Shown: positions 36,444-44,604 of the stretch, piece by piece | Layout of the letters: every line of letters begins with the position of its first letter | Position numbering within the stretch: the stretch's first letter is position 1 | Source of the DNA: Candidatus Latescibacterota bacterium | Lineage (GTDB): Bacteria > Krumholzibacteriota > Krumholzibacteriia > LZORAL124-64-63 | Direction of reading: 5' to 3' | Length of the DNA stretch: 52,266 bases | Assembly: GCA_030658975.1 (NCBI GenBank) | Contig: JAUSBL010000014.1 | Coordinates: forward strand, 1 to 52,266 | Position numbers and translations under genes: made by a program | The notes under the pieces: model-generated | What the model was told of the DNA's origin: nothing | Seen by the model: only the letters and a program-made list of their open reading frames with translations | The model's database searches: none

Positions 36444-39400
36444 AGTCCGCGACCCGACGCTCGCCCAGTTGCTGGACTCGCTGCACGAGCGCTCCAAGGA
36501 ACTGGACTGCCTCTACCGCATCGAGGAGCTGTTCACGGAGCAGGGGCACTCGCGGCAGGACGTCTGCCGCGGCGTGGCCGAGGCCCTCGTCGCCGGCATG
36601 CAGCACCCCGCGGTCTGCCAGGCGGAGGTGGCCTGCGACGGCGTCGTGCACCGCACCGAGAACGGCCCGCGCACGCCGTGCCACCTGCGCGCCGAGATCC
36701 TGGTGCAGGAGCAGATGTCGGGGGAGGTCTGCGTCTACTACACGGGTCCCTGCCCCGACGTGGGCGACGGGCCCTTCATCAAGGAGGAGCGGCGCCTGCT
36801 GAAGTCGGTGGCCGACCGCCTGGCCCACTACGTCCTCTTCGAGCGCCTGCGGGACCTGCGCAAGGAGCGCGAGCATTTCCGACAGGACGGGATCGACGAG
36901 CCGCTGTGGCTGATGCCCATCCAGATGCTGCGCGAGTCCGACCCCCGCCTGCACCAGATCATCGCGCGCAAGCTGCTGAACCTGCTCTGCTCGATGGGCG
37001 TCGACGAGGCCCAGGACATGCTCGGCCGCGTGGACCCCGCGGTGTCGGCGGAGACGGTCTCCGGCGAGGTGAACGGGCCCGGCGTCGTCCAGACGCGCGA
37101 CGAGTCCGTGCTGCTGTCGGACGCCCCGTTCTTCCTGGCCGCGCGCCACATGACCGACCACGAGATCCTGCTGAAGGTCCAGCGCTGGATCCAGGACGAC
37201 CGCGCCAGCCTCTTCCTGAAGATCCTGGACAACCCGCGCACCACCCTGCCCGAGCTGGCCGACGCGCTGCGCCGCTACCACCACCTGGTGGGCGAGGGCT
37301 CCTCGCTGCAGCCCTCGACGGTCACCAACATGCGCGTCTCGCTGGTCCGGCGGTTCCTGACCGAGCAGCTCGACTACATCAAGGTCGCCAAGGAGTACGT
37401 CACGGTCGCCGACCTGCGCGACCTGATCGACCGCCTGATCATGCCCGTGGACGGCACCGGCAAGCTGGGCGGCAAGGGCTCGGGCCTGATCCTCGCGGAC
37501 CGCATCCTGGCGCGCGCGGCCACGCCGGAGCGGCCCATCGGCGCGGTCCACGTGCCGCGCACCTGGTACCTGGCGTCCGACGCCACGCTGGAGTTCATCG
37601 CCCACAACGACCTCGAGGACGTCATCGAGCAGAAATACAAGGAGATCGGGCAGGTCCGGCAGGAGTACCCCAACATCATCCAGCTCTTCAAGCACTCCCC
37701 GCTGCCGCCGCACCTGCGCCAGGGCCTCGCCGCGGCGCTGGACGAGCTGGGGGAGGTGCCGCTGATCGTGCGCAGCTCGAGCCTGCTCGAGGACCGCTTC
37801 GGCACCTCGTTCTCCGGCAAGTACAAGAGCCTGTTCCTGCCCAACCAGGGCGAGCGCGGCGTGCGCCTCGACGCCCTCTGCGACGCCATCACCGAGATCT
37901 ACGCCTCGGTGTTCGGCCCCGACCCCGTCGAGTACCGGCGCGACCGCGGCCTGCTGGACTTCAGCGAGGAGATGGGGATCCTGATCCAGGAGGTGGTCGG
38001 CCGCAAGGTCGGCCGCTACTTCCTGCCGGCCTTCGCCGGGGTGGCCTTCAGCCGCAACGAGTTCCGCTGGTCGCCGCGGATCCGGCGCGACGACGGCCTG
38101 ATCCGCCTGGTGCCGGGCCTCGGCACGCGCGCCGTCGACCGCGTCGGCGACGACTACCCCGTGCTGGCGGTCCCCGGCCAGCCCAACCTGCGCGTGAACG
38201 TCGAGGTCGAGGAGATCGTGCGCTACGCGCCGAACCAGATCGACGTCATCGACCTCGAGCGCAACGCCTTCGTCACGATGTCGATCTCCGACCTGCTGCA
38301 CGAGGTGGGCGGGCGGTACCCGGGCCTGGAGCTCGTGTTCTCGAAGCTCAGCGAGGGCATGCTGCAGCAGCCGCGGCGCCTGATGTACGACCCCGCGCAC
38401 GACGAGCTGGTGGCCACGTTCGACGGCCTGATCAACGGCACGCCCTTCGTGCGCCACCTGCGCAACGTGCTGGTGATCCTCGAGGAGAAGCTGGGCACGC
38501 CGGTGGACATCGAGTTCGCCCACGACGGCGAGAAATTCTACCTGCTGCAGTGCCGGCCCCAGAGCCACACCGACGACGCCGCCCCGGCGCCGATCCCCAA
38601 GGACGTCGCGGTCAAGGACATCCTGTTCACGGCCGACCGCCACGTGTCCAACGGCTGGCTGCCCGATGTCACCCACGTGGTCTACGTCGACCCCGACGCC
38701 TACGCGGCGCTCGAGGACCGCGCGGGCATGCTGGCGGTGGGACGTGCGGTGGGCGAGCTGAACAAGCTGCTGCCCAAGCGCGGCTTCATCCTCATGGGCC
38801 CCGGCCGCTGGGGCAGCCGCGGCGACATCAAGCTGGGCGTGAGCGTGACCTACGCCGACATCAGCAACACCTCGATGCTGGTGGAGATCGCCCGTCTCAA
38901 GGGCGGCTACCTGCCCGACCTCTCCTTCGGCACCCACTTCTTCCAGGACCTGGTGGAGTCGCGCATCCGCTACCTGCCGCTCTATCCGGACCGCGACGGC
39001 ATCGTCTTCAACGAGCAGTTCCTGCTGGGGGCGCGCAACCTGCTGCCCGAGCTGCTGCCGCAGTACGCCGCGATCGCGGGCACGCTGCGGGTGATCGACG
39101 TGCAGGCCGAGTCCGCGGGGCGCGTGCTGCGCGTGCTGATGAACGCCGACCTCGACGAGGCGCTGGCCAGCTTCGTCGAGCCCGGCCTCGAGCGGGGCAC
39201 GGGGGCCGACGCGGCGGCCGAGCTGATCGGCAAGCCCGGCGAGGTCTGGCGCTGGCGGCTGCAGATGGCCGAGCGGATCGCGCACGACCTCGACGCGACG
39301 CGCTTCGGCGTCAAGGCGATGTACGTCTTCGGCAGCGTGAAGAACGCGACGGCCGGTCCGGGCAGCGACATCGACCTGCTGATCCACATGCAGGACGATC

Positions 39401-39621
39401 CGGTGCGGCAGGCGGCCCTGCGGGTCTGGCTCGACGGCTGGAGCCGCTGCCTGGCCGAGATCAACTACCTGCGCACCGGCTACCGCAGCGCCGGGCTGCT
39501 CGACGTGCACCTGATCACCGACCGGGACATCGCGGAGAAGTCGAGCTACGCGGTGAAGATCGGCGCGATCACCGACCCGGCCCGAGAGCTCCATATCGGG
39601 GGCGAAGACGCGCCGGTCTGA
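36436..39621 (+). CDS. GAF-like/ATP-grasp/nucleotidyltransferase fusion protein, paralogue 3
   Basis: A 1061-residue protein. Residues about 5-150 form a GAF-like sensor with a preceding coiled segment (ERSKELDCLYRIEELF, FIKEERRLLKSVADRLAHYV). A helical stretch (about 150-335) links it to the ATP-grasp domain (GKLGGKGSGLILADRIL near 340, LIVRSSSLLEDRFGTSFSGKYKSLF near 441), then GPGRWGSRGDIKLGVSVTYADI near 786 and GTHFFQDLV near 830. From about 940 there is a DNA-polymerase-beta-type nucleotidyltransferase: MYVFGSVKNATAGPGSDIDLLIHM carries the GS...DxD signature and LLDVHLIT gives the third acidic residue. Such enzymes attach nucleotides to proteins or small molecules. It overlaps paralogue 2 by 8 bp and ends the operon. 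Function unknown. Confidence 0.82.
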   Translation: MTEVRDPTLAQLLDSLHERSKELDCLYRIEELFTEQGHSRQDVCRGVAEALVAGMQHPAVCQAEVACDGVVHRTENGPRTPCHLRAEILVQEQMSGEVCVYYTGPCPDVGDGPFIKEERRLLKSVADRLAHYVLFERLRDLRKEREHFRQDGIDEPLWLMPIQMLRESDPRLHQIIARKLLNLLCSMGVDEAQDMLGRVDPAVSAETVSGEVNGPGVVQTRDESVLLSDAPFFLAARHMTDHEILLKVQRWIQDDRASLFLKILDNPRTTLPELADALRRYHHLVGEGSSLQPSTVTNMRVSLVRRFLTEQLDYIKVAKEYVTVADLRDLIDRLIMPVDGTGKLGGKGSGLILADRILARAATPERPIGAVHVPRTWYLASDATLEFIAHNDLEDVIEQKYKEIGQVRQEYPNIIQLFKHSPLPPHLRQGLAAALDELGEVPLIVRSSSLLEDRFGTSFSGKYKSLFLPNQGERGVRLDALCDAITEIYASVFGPDPVEYRRDRGLLDFSEEMGILIQEVVGRKVGRYFLPAFAGVAFSRNEFRWSPRIRRDDGLIRLVPGLGTRAVDRVGDDYPVLAVPGQPNLRVNVEVEEIVRYAPNQIDVIDLERNAFVTMSISDLLHEVGGRYPGLELVFSKLSEGMLQQPRRLMYDPAHDELVATFDGLINGTPFVRHLRNVLVILEEKLGTPVDIEFAHDGEKFYLLQCRPQSHTDDAAPAPIPKDVAVKDILFTADRHVSNGWLPDVTHVVYVDPDAYAALEDRAGMLAVGRAVGELNKLLPKRGFILMGPGRWGSRGDIKLGVSVTYADISNTSMLVEIARLKGGYLPDLSFGTHFFQDLVESRIRYLPLYPDRDGIVFNEQFLLGARNLLPELLPQYAAIAGTLRVIDVQAESAGRVLRVLMNADLDEALASFVEPGLERGTGADAAAELIGKPGEVWRWRLQMAERIAHDLDATRFGVKAMYVFGSVKNATAGPGSDIDLLIHMQDDPVRQAALRVWLDGWSRCLAEINYLRTGYRSAGLLDVHLITDRDIAEKSSYAVKIGAITDPARELHIGGEDAPV

Positions 39622-39625
39622 ATTG

Positions 39626-40468
39626 TCAGATCAGGACGCGCGCGGCCGCCGCGGGGGCGTCGGGGTCGAAGCGCACCAGGGCCAGCTCCGGCCCGTCGTG
39701 GGCTCCGTTGCAGGCCAGCGTGGCGCCGATCGTCTCTTGCCAGGCGCCGGTCAGCCGCGCGGCCTCGTGCACGTGGCCGTGCAGCGACAGCGGCGGGCGT
39801 CGCGCCTCGAGGAACCTCCGGATCGCGATGCTACCGATGTGCACGTCCAGCGGCGCGTGGTCGATCATCCGTCCGTCCAGGGCGGCGCGGTCCAGGGAAC
39901 AGCCGTAGGGCGGGCAGTGGAACAGGCAGATCGCCCGCGCGAGGTCCGCATCGCCCGCCAGCTCCTCCAGTTCCGCCGCGATGGTCGCCAGCCTGATCTC
40001 GCGCTCCTCGCGCGCCACGGTGCGGCGGCCCTCCTCCGGCGGCACGCAGCCGGGATCCACGAACCGCGATACGTCGTAGCGCTCCCAGTCCTTCAGCAGG
40101 AACGGCGACGGCGGGATGCAGGCGTAGCCCAGCACCAGCCGGTCGCCCCAGGCGATGCGCCGGCCGTGCGCCTGGATCCAGAGCCCCTCGTCCTCGCCCG
40201 CGGCGAAGGCGGGCAGTTCGGCGGCGGGATCGTCGTTGCCGGGAATCAGGAAGACCGCGGGATAGGCGGCGCCCAGGCCGGCGCGCAGCCGGCGGAAGCC
40301 GTCGGCCAGCGCTCCGGCGGCGAAGTCGCCGCCCGCGGCGAGCCGGTGCGGCAGCAGGTCGCCGCCCAGGAACAGGGCGGCGGGACGCTCGGCGGCGGCC
40401 GCGTCCCAGAGTTTCCGGTAGCGGTCCGGCCGGCCGTGCAGGTCGGTCGCGAAGTGGCAAAGGCCCAT
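39626..40468 (-). CDS. Calcineurin-like metallophosphoesterase
   Basis: A 280-residue phosphoesterase. Metal-binding motifs are visible in order: ATDLHGRPD (D-x-H), FLGGDLLPHR (GGD), IPGNDDP (GND), LFHCPPYG and SLHGHVHEA (GHxH). The rest is family-typical and no signal peptide is present, so it acts in the cytoplasm. Substrate cannot be predicted; related proteins hydrolyse phosphodiesters or nucleotides. The start ATG has GGGAGGGAA upstream, while a longer frame from 40534 lacks a site. It ends 4 bp from the convergent end of the lysine operon, so the two transcripts must share or oppose a termination zone. Confidence 0.88.
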   Translation of the reverse strand: MGLCHFATDLHGRPDRYRKLWDAAAAERPAALFLGGDLLPHRLAAGGDFAAGALADGFRRLRAGLGAAYPAVFLIPGNDDPAAELPAFAAGEDEGLWIQAHGRRIAWGDRLVLGYACIPPSPFLLKDWERYDVSRFVDPGCVPPEEGRRTVAREEREIRLATIAAELEELAGDADLARAICLFHCPPYGCSLDRAALDGRMIDHAPLDVHIGSIAIRRFLEARRPPLSLHGHVHEAARLTGAWQETIGATLACNGAHDGPELALVRFDPDAPAAAARVLI

Positions 40469-40615
40469 CGGTTCCCTCCCGGCTGTGGGCAGCCATGGTG
40501 CGTCCTGCAACTGAGGGACGCAACTGCGGATCAATGCAGAGCGAATCAGACCTGAATAACGCCGAAACGCCCCCTGTCGCAGGGGTTTCCGAACGAGCCG
40601 GTGTTGTGAATAATG

Positions 40616-40644
40616 TTTGCGTCTGAACGGCCGCTGCCTAGATT
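40616..40644 (+). promoter_or_regulatory. gdhA promoter
   Basis: TTTGCG, a 17-bp spacer and TAGATT (40639-40644) followed by CG. It can also be read as TTTG-N19-TAGATTCG, close to the TTTG/TAnnTTTG promoters of Bacteroidetes. The -10 region is nearly the same as in the lysine operon promoter. Confidence 0.6.
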
Positions 40645-40716
40645 CGTTGGCGATTCAACAGGTGCAACCGACCTCACGGTTGACCCTGGACGGTCCCTCA
40701 TCGCGGGAGAGCCGAC

Positions 40717-42075
40717 ATGGCTGAATTCAAGGCTTTCATGGATCAGGTCGTGGCCAAGAACCCCGAGCAGAAGGAATTCCACCAGGCCGTGCAAGAGGTC
40801 GTGGAGTCCCTGTGGCCAGTGCTCGACAAGCGCCCCGAGTACCGCAAGGCGAAGATCATGGAGCGCATCGTCGAACCCGAGCGCGTGATCCTGTTCCGTG
40901 TGCCTTGGATCGACGACAACGGCGAGGTCCAGGTCAACCGCGGCTTCCGCATCGAGATGAACAGCGCCATCGGCCCGTACAAGGGCGGCCTGCGCTTCCA
41001 CCCGAGCGTCAACCTGGGCATCCTGAAGTTCCTCGCCTTCGAGCAGGTCTTCAAGAACGCGCTCACCACGCTGCCCATGGGCGGCGGCAAGGGCGGCTCG
41101 GACTTCGATCCCAAGGGCAAGAGCGACAACGAGGTCATGCACTTCACGCAGAGCTTCATGACCGAACTGCAGCGCCACATCGGCCCGGACACCGACGTGC
41201 CCGCCGGCGACATCGGCGTGGGCGGCCGCGAAATCGGCTTCATGTTCGGCCAGTACAAGCGCATCCGCAACGAGTTCACCGGCGTGCTCACGGGCAAGGC
41301 CCTGAAGTGGGGCGGCTCGCTGATCCGCCCGGAGGCCACGGGCTACGGCGCCGTGTACTTCGCGCAGGAGATGCTCGCGACCCGCAAGCAGGAGCTCAAG
41401 GGCAAGACCTGCCTGGTGTCCGGCTCGGGCAACGTGGCCCAGTACACCGCCGAGAAGATCCTCGACTTCGGCGGCAAGCCGGTGACCTTCTCCGACTCCG
41501 CGGGCTACATCTACGACGAGCAGGGCATCGACCGCGAGAAACTGGCGTTCGTCATGAACCTGAAGAACGTCAAGCGCGGCCGCATCAAGGAGTACTGCGA
41601 CAAGTACCCGAAGGCCGTCTACAAGGCCATCGATCCCGGCGCCGCGTTCAACCCGCTGTGGGACCACAAGGCCGACTGCGCCTTCCCCAGCGCCACCCAG
41701 AACGAGGTCAACGCCAAGGACGCGGCGAACCTGCTGCGCAACGGCGTCTACGTGGTCTCCGAAGGCGCGAACATGCCGACGGTCCCCGCGGGCGTCGAGC
41801 AGTTCATCGATGCGAAGATCCTCTACGGCCCCGGCAAGGCCGCCAACGCCGGCGGCGTGGCGACCTCGGGCCTCGAGATGTCGCAGAACAGCATGCGCCT
41901 CTCCTGGAGCCGCGAAGAGGTCGACGCGAAGCTGCACGGCATCATGAAGTCCATCCACAAGAACTGCGTGGAGACCGCCGAAGCCTTCGGCACGCCGGGC
42001 AACTACGTCAACGGCGCCAACATCGCCGGCTTCCTGAAGGTCGCCGACGCGATGATGGACCAGGGCGTGGTGTAG
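40717..42075 (+). CDS. gdhA: Glutamate dehydrogenase, hexameric, catalytic
   Basis: A 452-residue GDH of the Clostridium symbiosum/Escherichia coli GdhA type, interconverting glutamate and 2-oxoglutarate plus ammonia. All key residues are present at the numbers of the C. symbiosum enzyme: Lys89 (GPYKGGLRFHP), Lys113, catalytic Lys125 (PMGGGKGGSDFDP) and Asp165 (DVPAGDIGVG). The nucleotide-binding motif is LVSGSGNVAQYTAEKI with a following Ser/Asp (FSDSAG) that suggests NADP use. The start ATG has GGGAGA upstream. It lies 1.1 kb after the lysine operon, which carries the non-catalytic paralogue; mixed assembly of the two is a testable idea. Confidence 0.95.
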   Translation: MAEFKAFMDQVVAKNPEQKEFHQAVQEVVESLWPVLDKRPEYRKAKIMERIVEPERVILFRVPWIDDNGEVQVNRGFRIEMNSAIGPYKGGLRFHPSVNLGILKFLAFEQVFKNALTTLPMGGGKGGSDFDPKGKSDNEVMHFTQSFMTELQRHIGPDTDVPAGDIGVGGREIGFMFGQYKRIRNEFTGVLTGKALKWGGSLIRPEATGYGAVYFAQEMLATRKQELKGKTCLVSGSGNVAQYTAEKILDFGGKPVTFSDSAGYIYDEQGIDREKLAFVMNLKNVKRGRIKEYCDKYPKAVYKAIDPGAAFNPLWDHKADCAFPSATQNEVNAKDAANLLRNGVYVVSEGANMPTVPAGVEQFIDAKILYGPGKAANAGGVATSGLEMSQNSMRLSWSREEVDAKLHGIMKSIHKNCVETAEAFGTPGNYVNGANIAGFLKVADAMMDQGVV

Positions 42076-42079
42076 CGGA

Positions 42080-42228
42080 CACCGCTGAACCACCCGACCG
42101 GCCGGGTCGGGGGACGCGCCCCGGGCACATCCTGTGCCCGGGGCGCTCGACTTACGGGGCCCTGCGCCTTCCTGGCGCAGGACCCCTCCAGACGCCCCCG
42201 ACCCGGCCGGTCGGGTGGTTCAGCGGTG
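42080..42228. repeat. 149-bp nested inverted-repeat element
   Basis: A 34-bp perfect inverted repeat (42080-42113 and 42195-42228, outer bases CACCGCTGAACCACCCGACC) encloses two further hairpins: 42116-42146 with a 14-bp perfect stem and 42161-42181 with an 8-bp stem. It starts 4 bp after the gdhA stop codon. It may act as terminator, RNA-stabilising structure or a small non-autonomous mobile element. Confidence 0.85.
42116..42146 (+). terminator. Strong hairpin downstream of gdhA
   Basis: GCGCCCCGGGCACA / TGTGCCCGGGGCGC, 14 pairs, with a TCC loop. No T-tail. Confidence 0.6.
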
Positions 42229-42285
42229 CAGCCACCACTTGCAGTCGGAAGGGGAGCGGATCCCGTGGAGCGCTCCTTCGCGGCA

Positions 42286-42294
42286 TGATATGAT
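42286..42294 (+). promoter_or_regulatory. Extended -10 promoter of the 42334 gene
   Basis: TGATATGAT fits the TGnTATAAT extended -10 with one mismatch. No convincing -35 box. It lies 40 bp before the start codon. Confidence 0.45.
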
Positions 42295-42333
42295 GGCTTT
42301 CTTGGTAATCGCCCATGCTTGGAGGTAGCGGTC

Positions 42334-42966
42334 GTGCGTGCGGTCCGGGTGTCGGTTGTGGTTTTCTTCCTGGTTGTGCTGGCAGGTGCAGCCGTCGGTG
42401 CGGACTACTGGCCGCTGACGCCGGGGACGACGTTCACCTACCAGTTGTCCGGCGGCCCGCTGGAAGTCGAGATCCATCAGAACGTCAACCCGGACTGGTA
42501 CGCCAGGAGCTACATGAGCGCCGATTGTTCGGGTACCCAAAACTATCGGCTCGGCGAAGACGGGGATGTCCTGTGGGGCGGGTCCGGCTGGGTGTGCAAG
42601 TCCTGGGTCGATCCCGACTACTACACGCTCACGCCGCCGGTGCTGTTCCTGGACCTGCCGCTCACGATCGGCAAGCTGTGGCAGAGCGAGACGACAGTCG
42701 ACTACGGCTACGGTTCCTTCGGCGCGACGATCTACGGCTCGGTGACCGGCGCCGAAACGGTGACCACGCCCGCCGGCGCCTTCGACACCATGGTGGTGCA
42801 ATTGTTCGTGCTCGACGGCCCCTGGTTCATGCGCCAGTGGACCTACAAATTGCATCATCAACTCGGCCCGGTGATCGACGAGGGCGGCGAACTGGTCGAT
42901 TGGACCGGCATCGTGCCGACCGACGAAGCGACCTGGGGCGAGGTCAAGGCGCTCTACGGGCGGTGA
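42334..42966 (+). CDS. Small secreted protein with WGxVKA C-terminal tail
   Basis: A 210-residue protein. The GTG at 42334 is selected because GGAGGT stands 7 bases before it; it gives the signal peptide VRAVRVSVVVFFLVVLAGAAVGA. The mature part (DYWPLTPGTTFTYQLSGGPLEVEI..., TPAGAFDTMVVQL, YKLHHQLGPVIDEGGEL) resembles secreted beta-barrel or sandwich proteins of the DUF-type that start YWPLxxGxxWxY, common in the FCB group. It ends ATWGEVKALYGR. No catalytic motif is seen. It is flanked by the gdhA inverted-repeat element and the tmRNA promoter. Function unknown. Confidence 0.75.
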   Translation: MRAVRVSVVVFFLVVLAGAAVGADYWPLTPGTTFTYQLSGGPLEVEIHQNVNPDWYARSYMSADCSGTQNYRLGEDGDVLWGGSGWVCKSWVDPDYYTLTPPVLFLDLPLTIGKLWQSETTVDYGYGSFGATIYGSVTGAETVTTPAGAFDTMVVQLFVLDGPWFMRQWTYKLHHQLGPVIDEGGELVDWTGIVPTDEATWGEVKALYGR

Positions 42967-42983
42967 CCGTCCTCGCGGCCGCT

Positions 42984-43012
42984 TTGACAGACCCCGGCGG
43001 TTGTGGTACGTT
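42984..43012 (+). promoter_or_regulatory. ssrA promoter
   Basis: Consensus TTGACA (42984-42989), a 17-bp spacer and TACGTT (43007-43012), with the mature tmRNA 5' end 22 bp after the -10. Confidence 0.8.
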
Positions 43013-43033
43013 GTCGGAGTTCGGCGATCTCGT

Positions 43034-43392
43034 GGGGGCGACATGGCTTCGACGGGGTCGGGGGACCGTTGGCAGCATGCCGAGATTCCAGTCATCTCGT
43101 AAAACGCTGGGAACAAAACAAATGACACAGAGCACTACGCTCTCGCTGCGTAAATAAACACGCAGCGCGTTCCCCGGAGAGAGGGACGCCAGTCCCTCCG
43201 GCGGAGCGCCGTCATCTGGCGTCTGGTCCCGAACCGGGTCTCCTGGGGAAGGACGAGATCTTTACGGAGACTGGTTCCACGCTCGGCCTGTCGCTGAGCC
43301 AGGCGCGGAACGAGAATGATCAGCGGCTAAGCATGTAGACGCCGGCGGGGGACCGGCTTCGGACGCGGGTTCGATTCCCGCCGCCTCCACCA
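43034..43392 (+). ncRNA. ssrA: Transfer-messenger RNA (tmRNA)
   Basis: A 359-nt one-piece tmRNA. The 5' end GGGGGCGACATGGCTTCGAC and the 3' end with GGGTTCGATTCCCGCC and encoded CCA are typical. The acceptor stem pairs GGGGGCG (43034-43040) with CGCCTCC (43382-43388) with one G-U pair. The tag frame reads (T)NDTEHYALAA and ends at TAA 43151-43153. The resume codon is probably ACA at 43118, or another codon close by. It rescues stalled ribosomes and tags the product for proteolysis through the C-terminal YALAA. Confidence 0.97.
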
Positions 43393-43404
43393 CCTCCGCT
43401 CGCG

Positions 43405-43476
43405 ACCCCGCAGCCCCCATGGCTGCGGGGTTCGTTTTTACTGCGGGGTTCGTTTTTGCTGCGGGCTCCTTTTTCA
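43405..43476 (+). terminator. tmRNA terminator with triplicated 3' half
   Basis: The stem ACCCCGCAGCC / GGCTGCGGGGT (43405-43431, loop CCCAT) is followed by TCGTTTTT. The 3' half plus T-run then recurs as three 18-bp tandem units (43423-43440, 43441-43458, 43459-43476), the last diverged. Confidence 0.85.
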
Positions 43477-43481
43477 CAGGA

Positions 43482-43510
43482 TTGCCCCCCGGCCGCTTGC
43501 GCGTTACATT
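43482..43510 (+). promoter_or_regulatory. fba promoter
   Basis: TTGCCC (43482-43487... read at 43482), a 17-bp spacer and TACATT (43505-43510), 63 bp before the start codon. Confidence 0.55.
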
Positions 43511-43573
43511 CCCGCGCGAGTGCGGGACGGACGTCCCACGCACCGCGCCGGGCCCCCGATCAAGGAGACCGTC

Positions 43574-44593
43574 ATGCCCCTGGTACCGATGAGAGTGCTG
43601 CTGGACCACGCCGCCGAGCACGGCTACGGGGTCGGCGCCTTCAACGTGAACAACATGGAGCAGATCCAGTCGATCATGCAGGCGGCCGAGGAGACCAACT
43701 CGCCGGTCATCGTGCAGGCCTCGCGCGGCGCGCGCTCCTACTCACAGGACAACTACCTGCGCCACCTGATGCTGGCCGCGGCCGAGCTGCACCCGCGCCT
43801 GCCGATCGCCATGCACCAGGACCACGGCAACAGCCCGGCCACCTGCTTCTCAGCCATCGAGCAGGGCTTCACCTCGGTGATGATGGACGGCTCGCTGATG
43901 GAGGACGGCAAGACGCCGGCCACCTACGAGCACAACGTGAAGGTCACGCGCGAGGTCGTGGCCCGGGCCCACGCCCTGGGCGTCACGGTCGAGGCCGAGA
44001 TCGGCTGCCTCGGCGGCATCGAGGACGGGCACGGCGCCGGCCTGACCGGGGACGCGGCCCTGGCCCACCTGACGGACCCGGCGGAGGCCGAGCGCTTCGC
44101 CGCCGAGACCGGCTGCGACGCGCTGGCCGTGGCCATCGGCACCAGCCACGGCGCCTACAAGTTCAAGCAGAAGCCCACCGGCGACGTGCTGAAGATGGAC
44201 CTGATCGAGGAGATCAACCGCCGCCTGCCGAACACCCACCTGGTGATGCACGGCAGCAGTTCGGTGCCGCAGGAGCTCGTCGAGATCATCAACCGCTACG
44301 GCGGCCGCATGCCCGAGACCTACGGCGTGCCGCTGGAGGCCATCCGGCGCGGCATCGCCCACGGCGTACGCAAGATCAACGTCGACACGGACAACCGCCT
44401 GGCCATCACCGGCGCCATCCGCAAGGTGTTCTTCGAGCACCCGGACAAGTTCGACCCGCGCGACTACCTGAAGCCGTCGCGCGACGCGATGGCCGCGGTG
44501 GTCAAGGACCGCATGATCGCCTTCGGGCAGGCCGGCTGGGGCGACAAGGTGCCCGCGACGACCCTGGACCAGATGAAGACGCGCTACCGCTAG
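43574..44593 (+). CDS. fba: Fructose-bisphosphate aldolase, class II
   Basis: A 339-residue zinc-dependent aldolase that splits fructose-1,6-bisphosphate in glycolysis and forms it in gluconeogenesis. Motifs: [18 protein letters not shown], the zinc His in [21 protein letters not shown], the [13 protein letters not shown] zinc/phosphate region and [10 protein letters not shown], then [10 protein letters not shown]. The length and the DGHGAG insertion match the long class II-B type. AGGAGA precedes the ATG. Followed 11 bp later by kbl, which is probably co-transcribed. Confidence 0.95.
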   Translation: MPLVPMRVLLDHAAEHGYGVGAFNVNNMEQIQSIMQAAEETNSPVIVQASRGARSYSQDNYLRHLMLAAAELHPRLPIAMHQDHGNSPATCFSAIEQGFTSVMMDGSLMEDGKTPATYEHNVKVTREVVARAHALGVTVEAEIGCLGGIEDGHGAGLTGDAALAHLTDPAEAERFAAETGCDALAVAIGTSHGAYKFKQKPTGDVLKMDLIEEINRRLPNTHLVMHGSSSVPQELVEIINRYGGRMPETYGVPLEAIRRGIAHGVRKINVDTDNRLAITGAIRKVFFEHPDKFDPRDYLKPSRDAMAAVVKDRMIAFGQAGWGDKVPATTLDQMKTRYR

Positions 44594-44604
44594 GGAGTCC
44601 CGAC

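Noticed and set aside
36262..39594. A 1110-codon open frame on the minus strand opposite the GAF/ATP-grasp/NTase gene
   Set aside because: Mirror frame of GC-rich codons: low-complexity composition rich in His, Gln, Asp, Val and Ala, no motif, and fully overlapped by a gene with clear domains.
30342..39621. Calling the three ATP-grasp genes PEP synthases or pyruvate phosphate dikinases
   Set aside because: The phospho-His domain and the PEP-binding barrel are missing in all three, so the full reaction cannot be supported.
43018..43480. Ordinary tRNA genes near the tmRNA
   Set aside because: The tRNA-like ends belong to the tmRNA; I found no separate cloverleaf here or elsewhere in the window.
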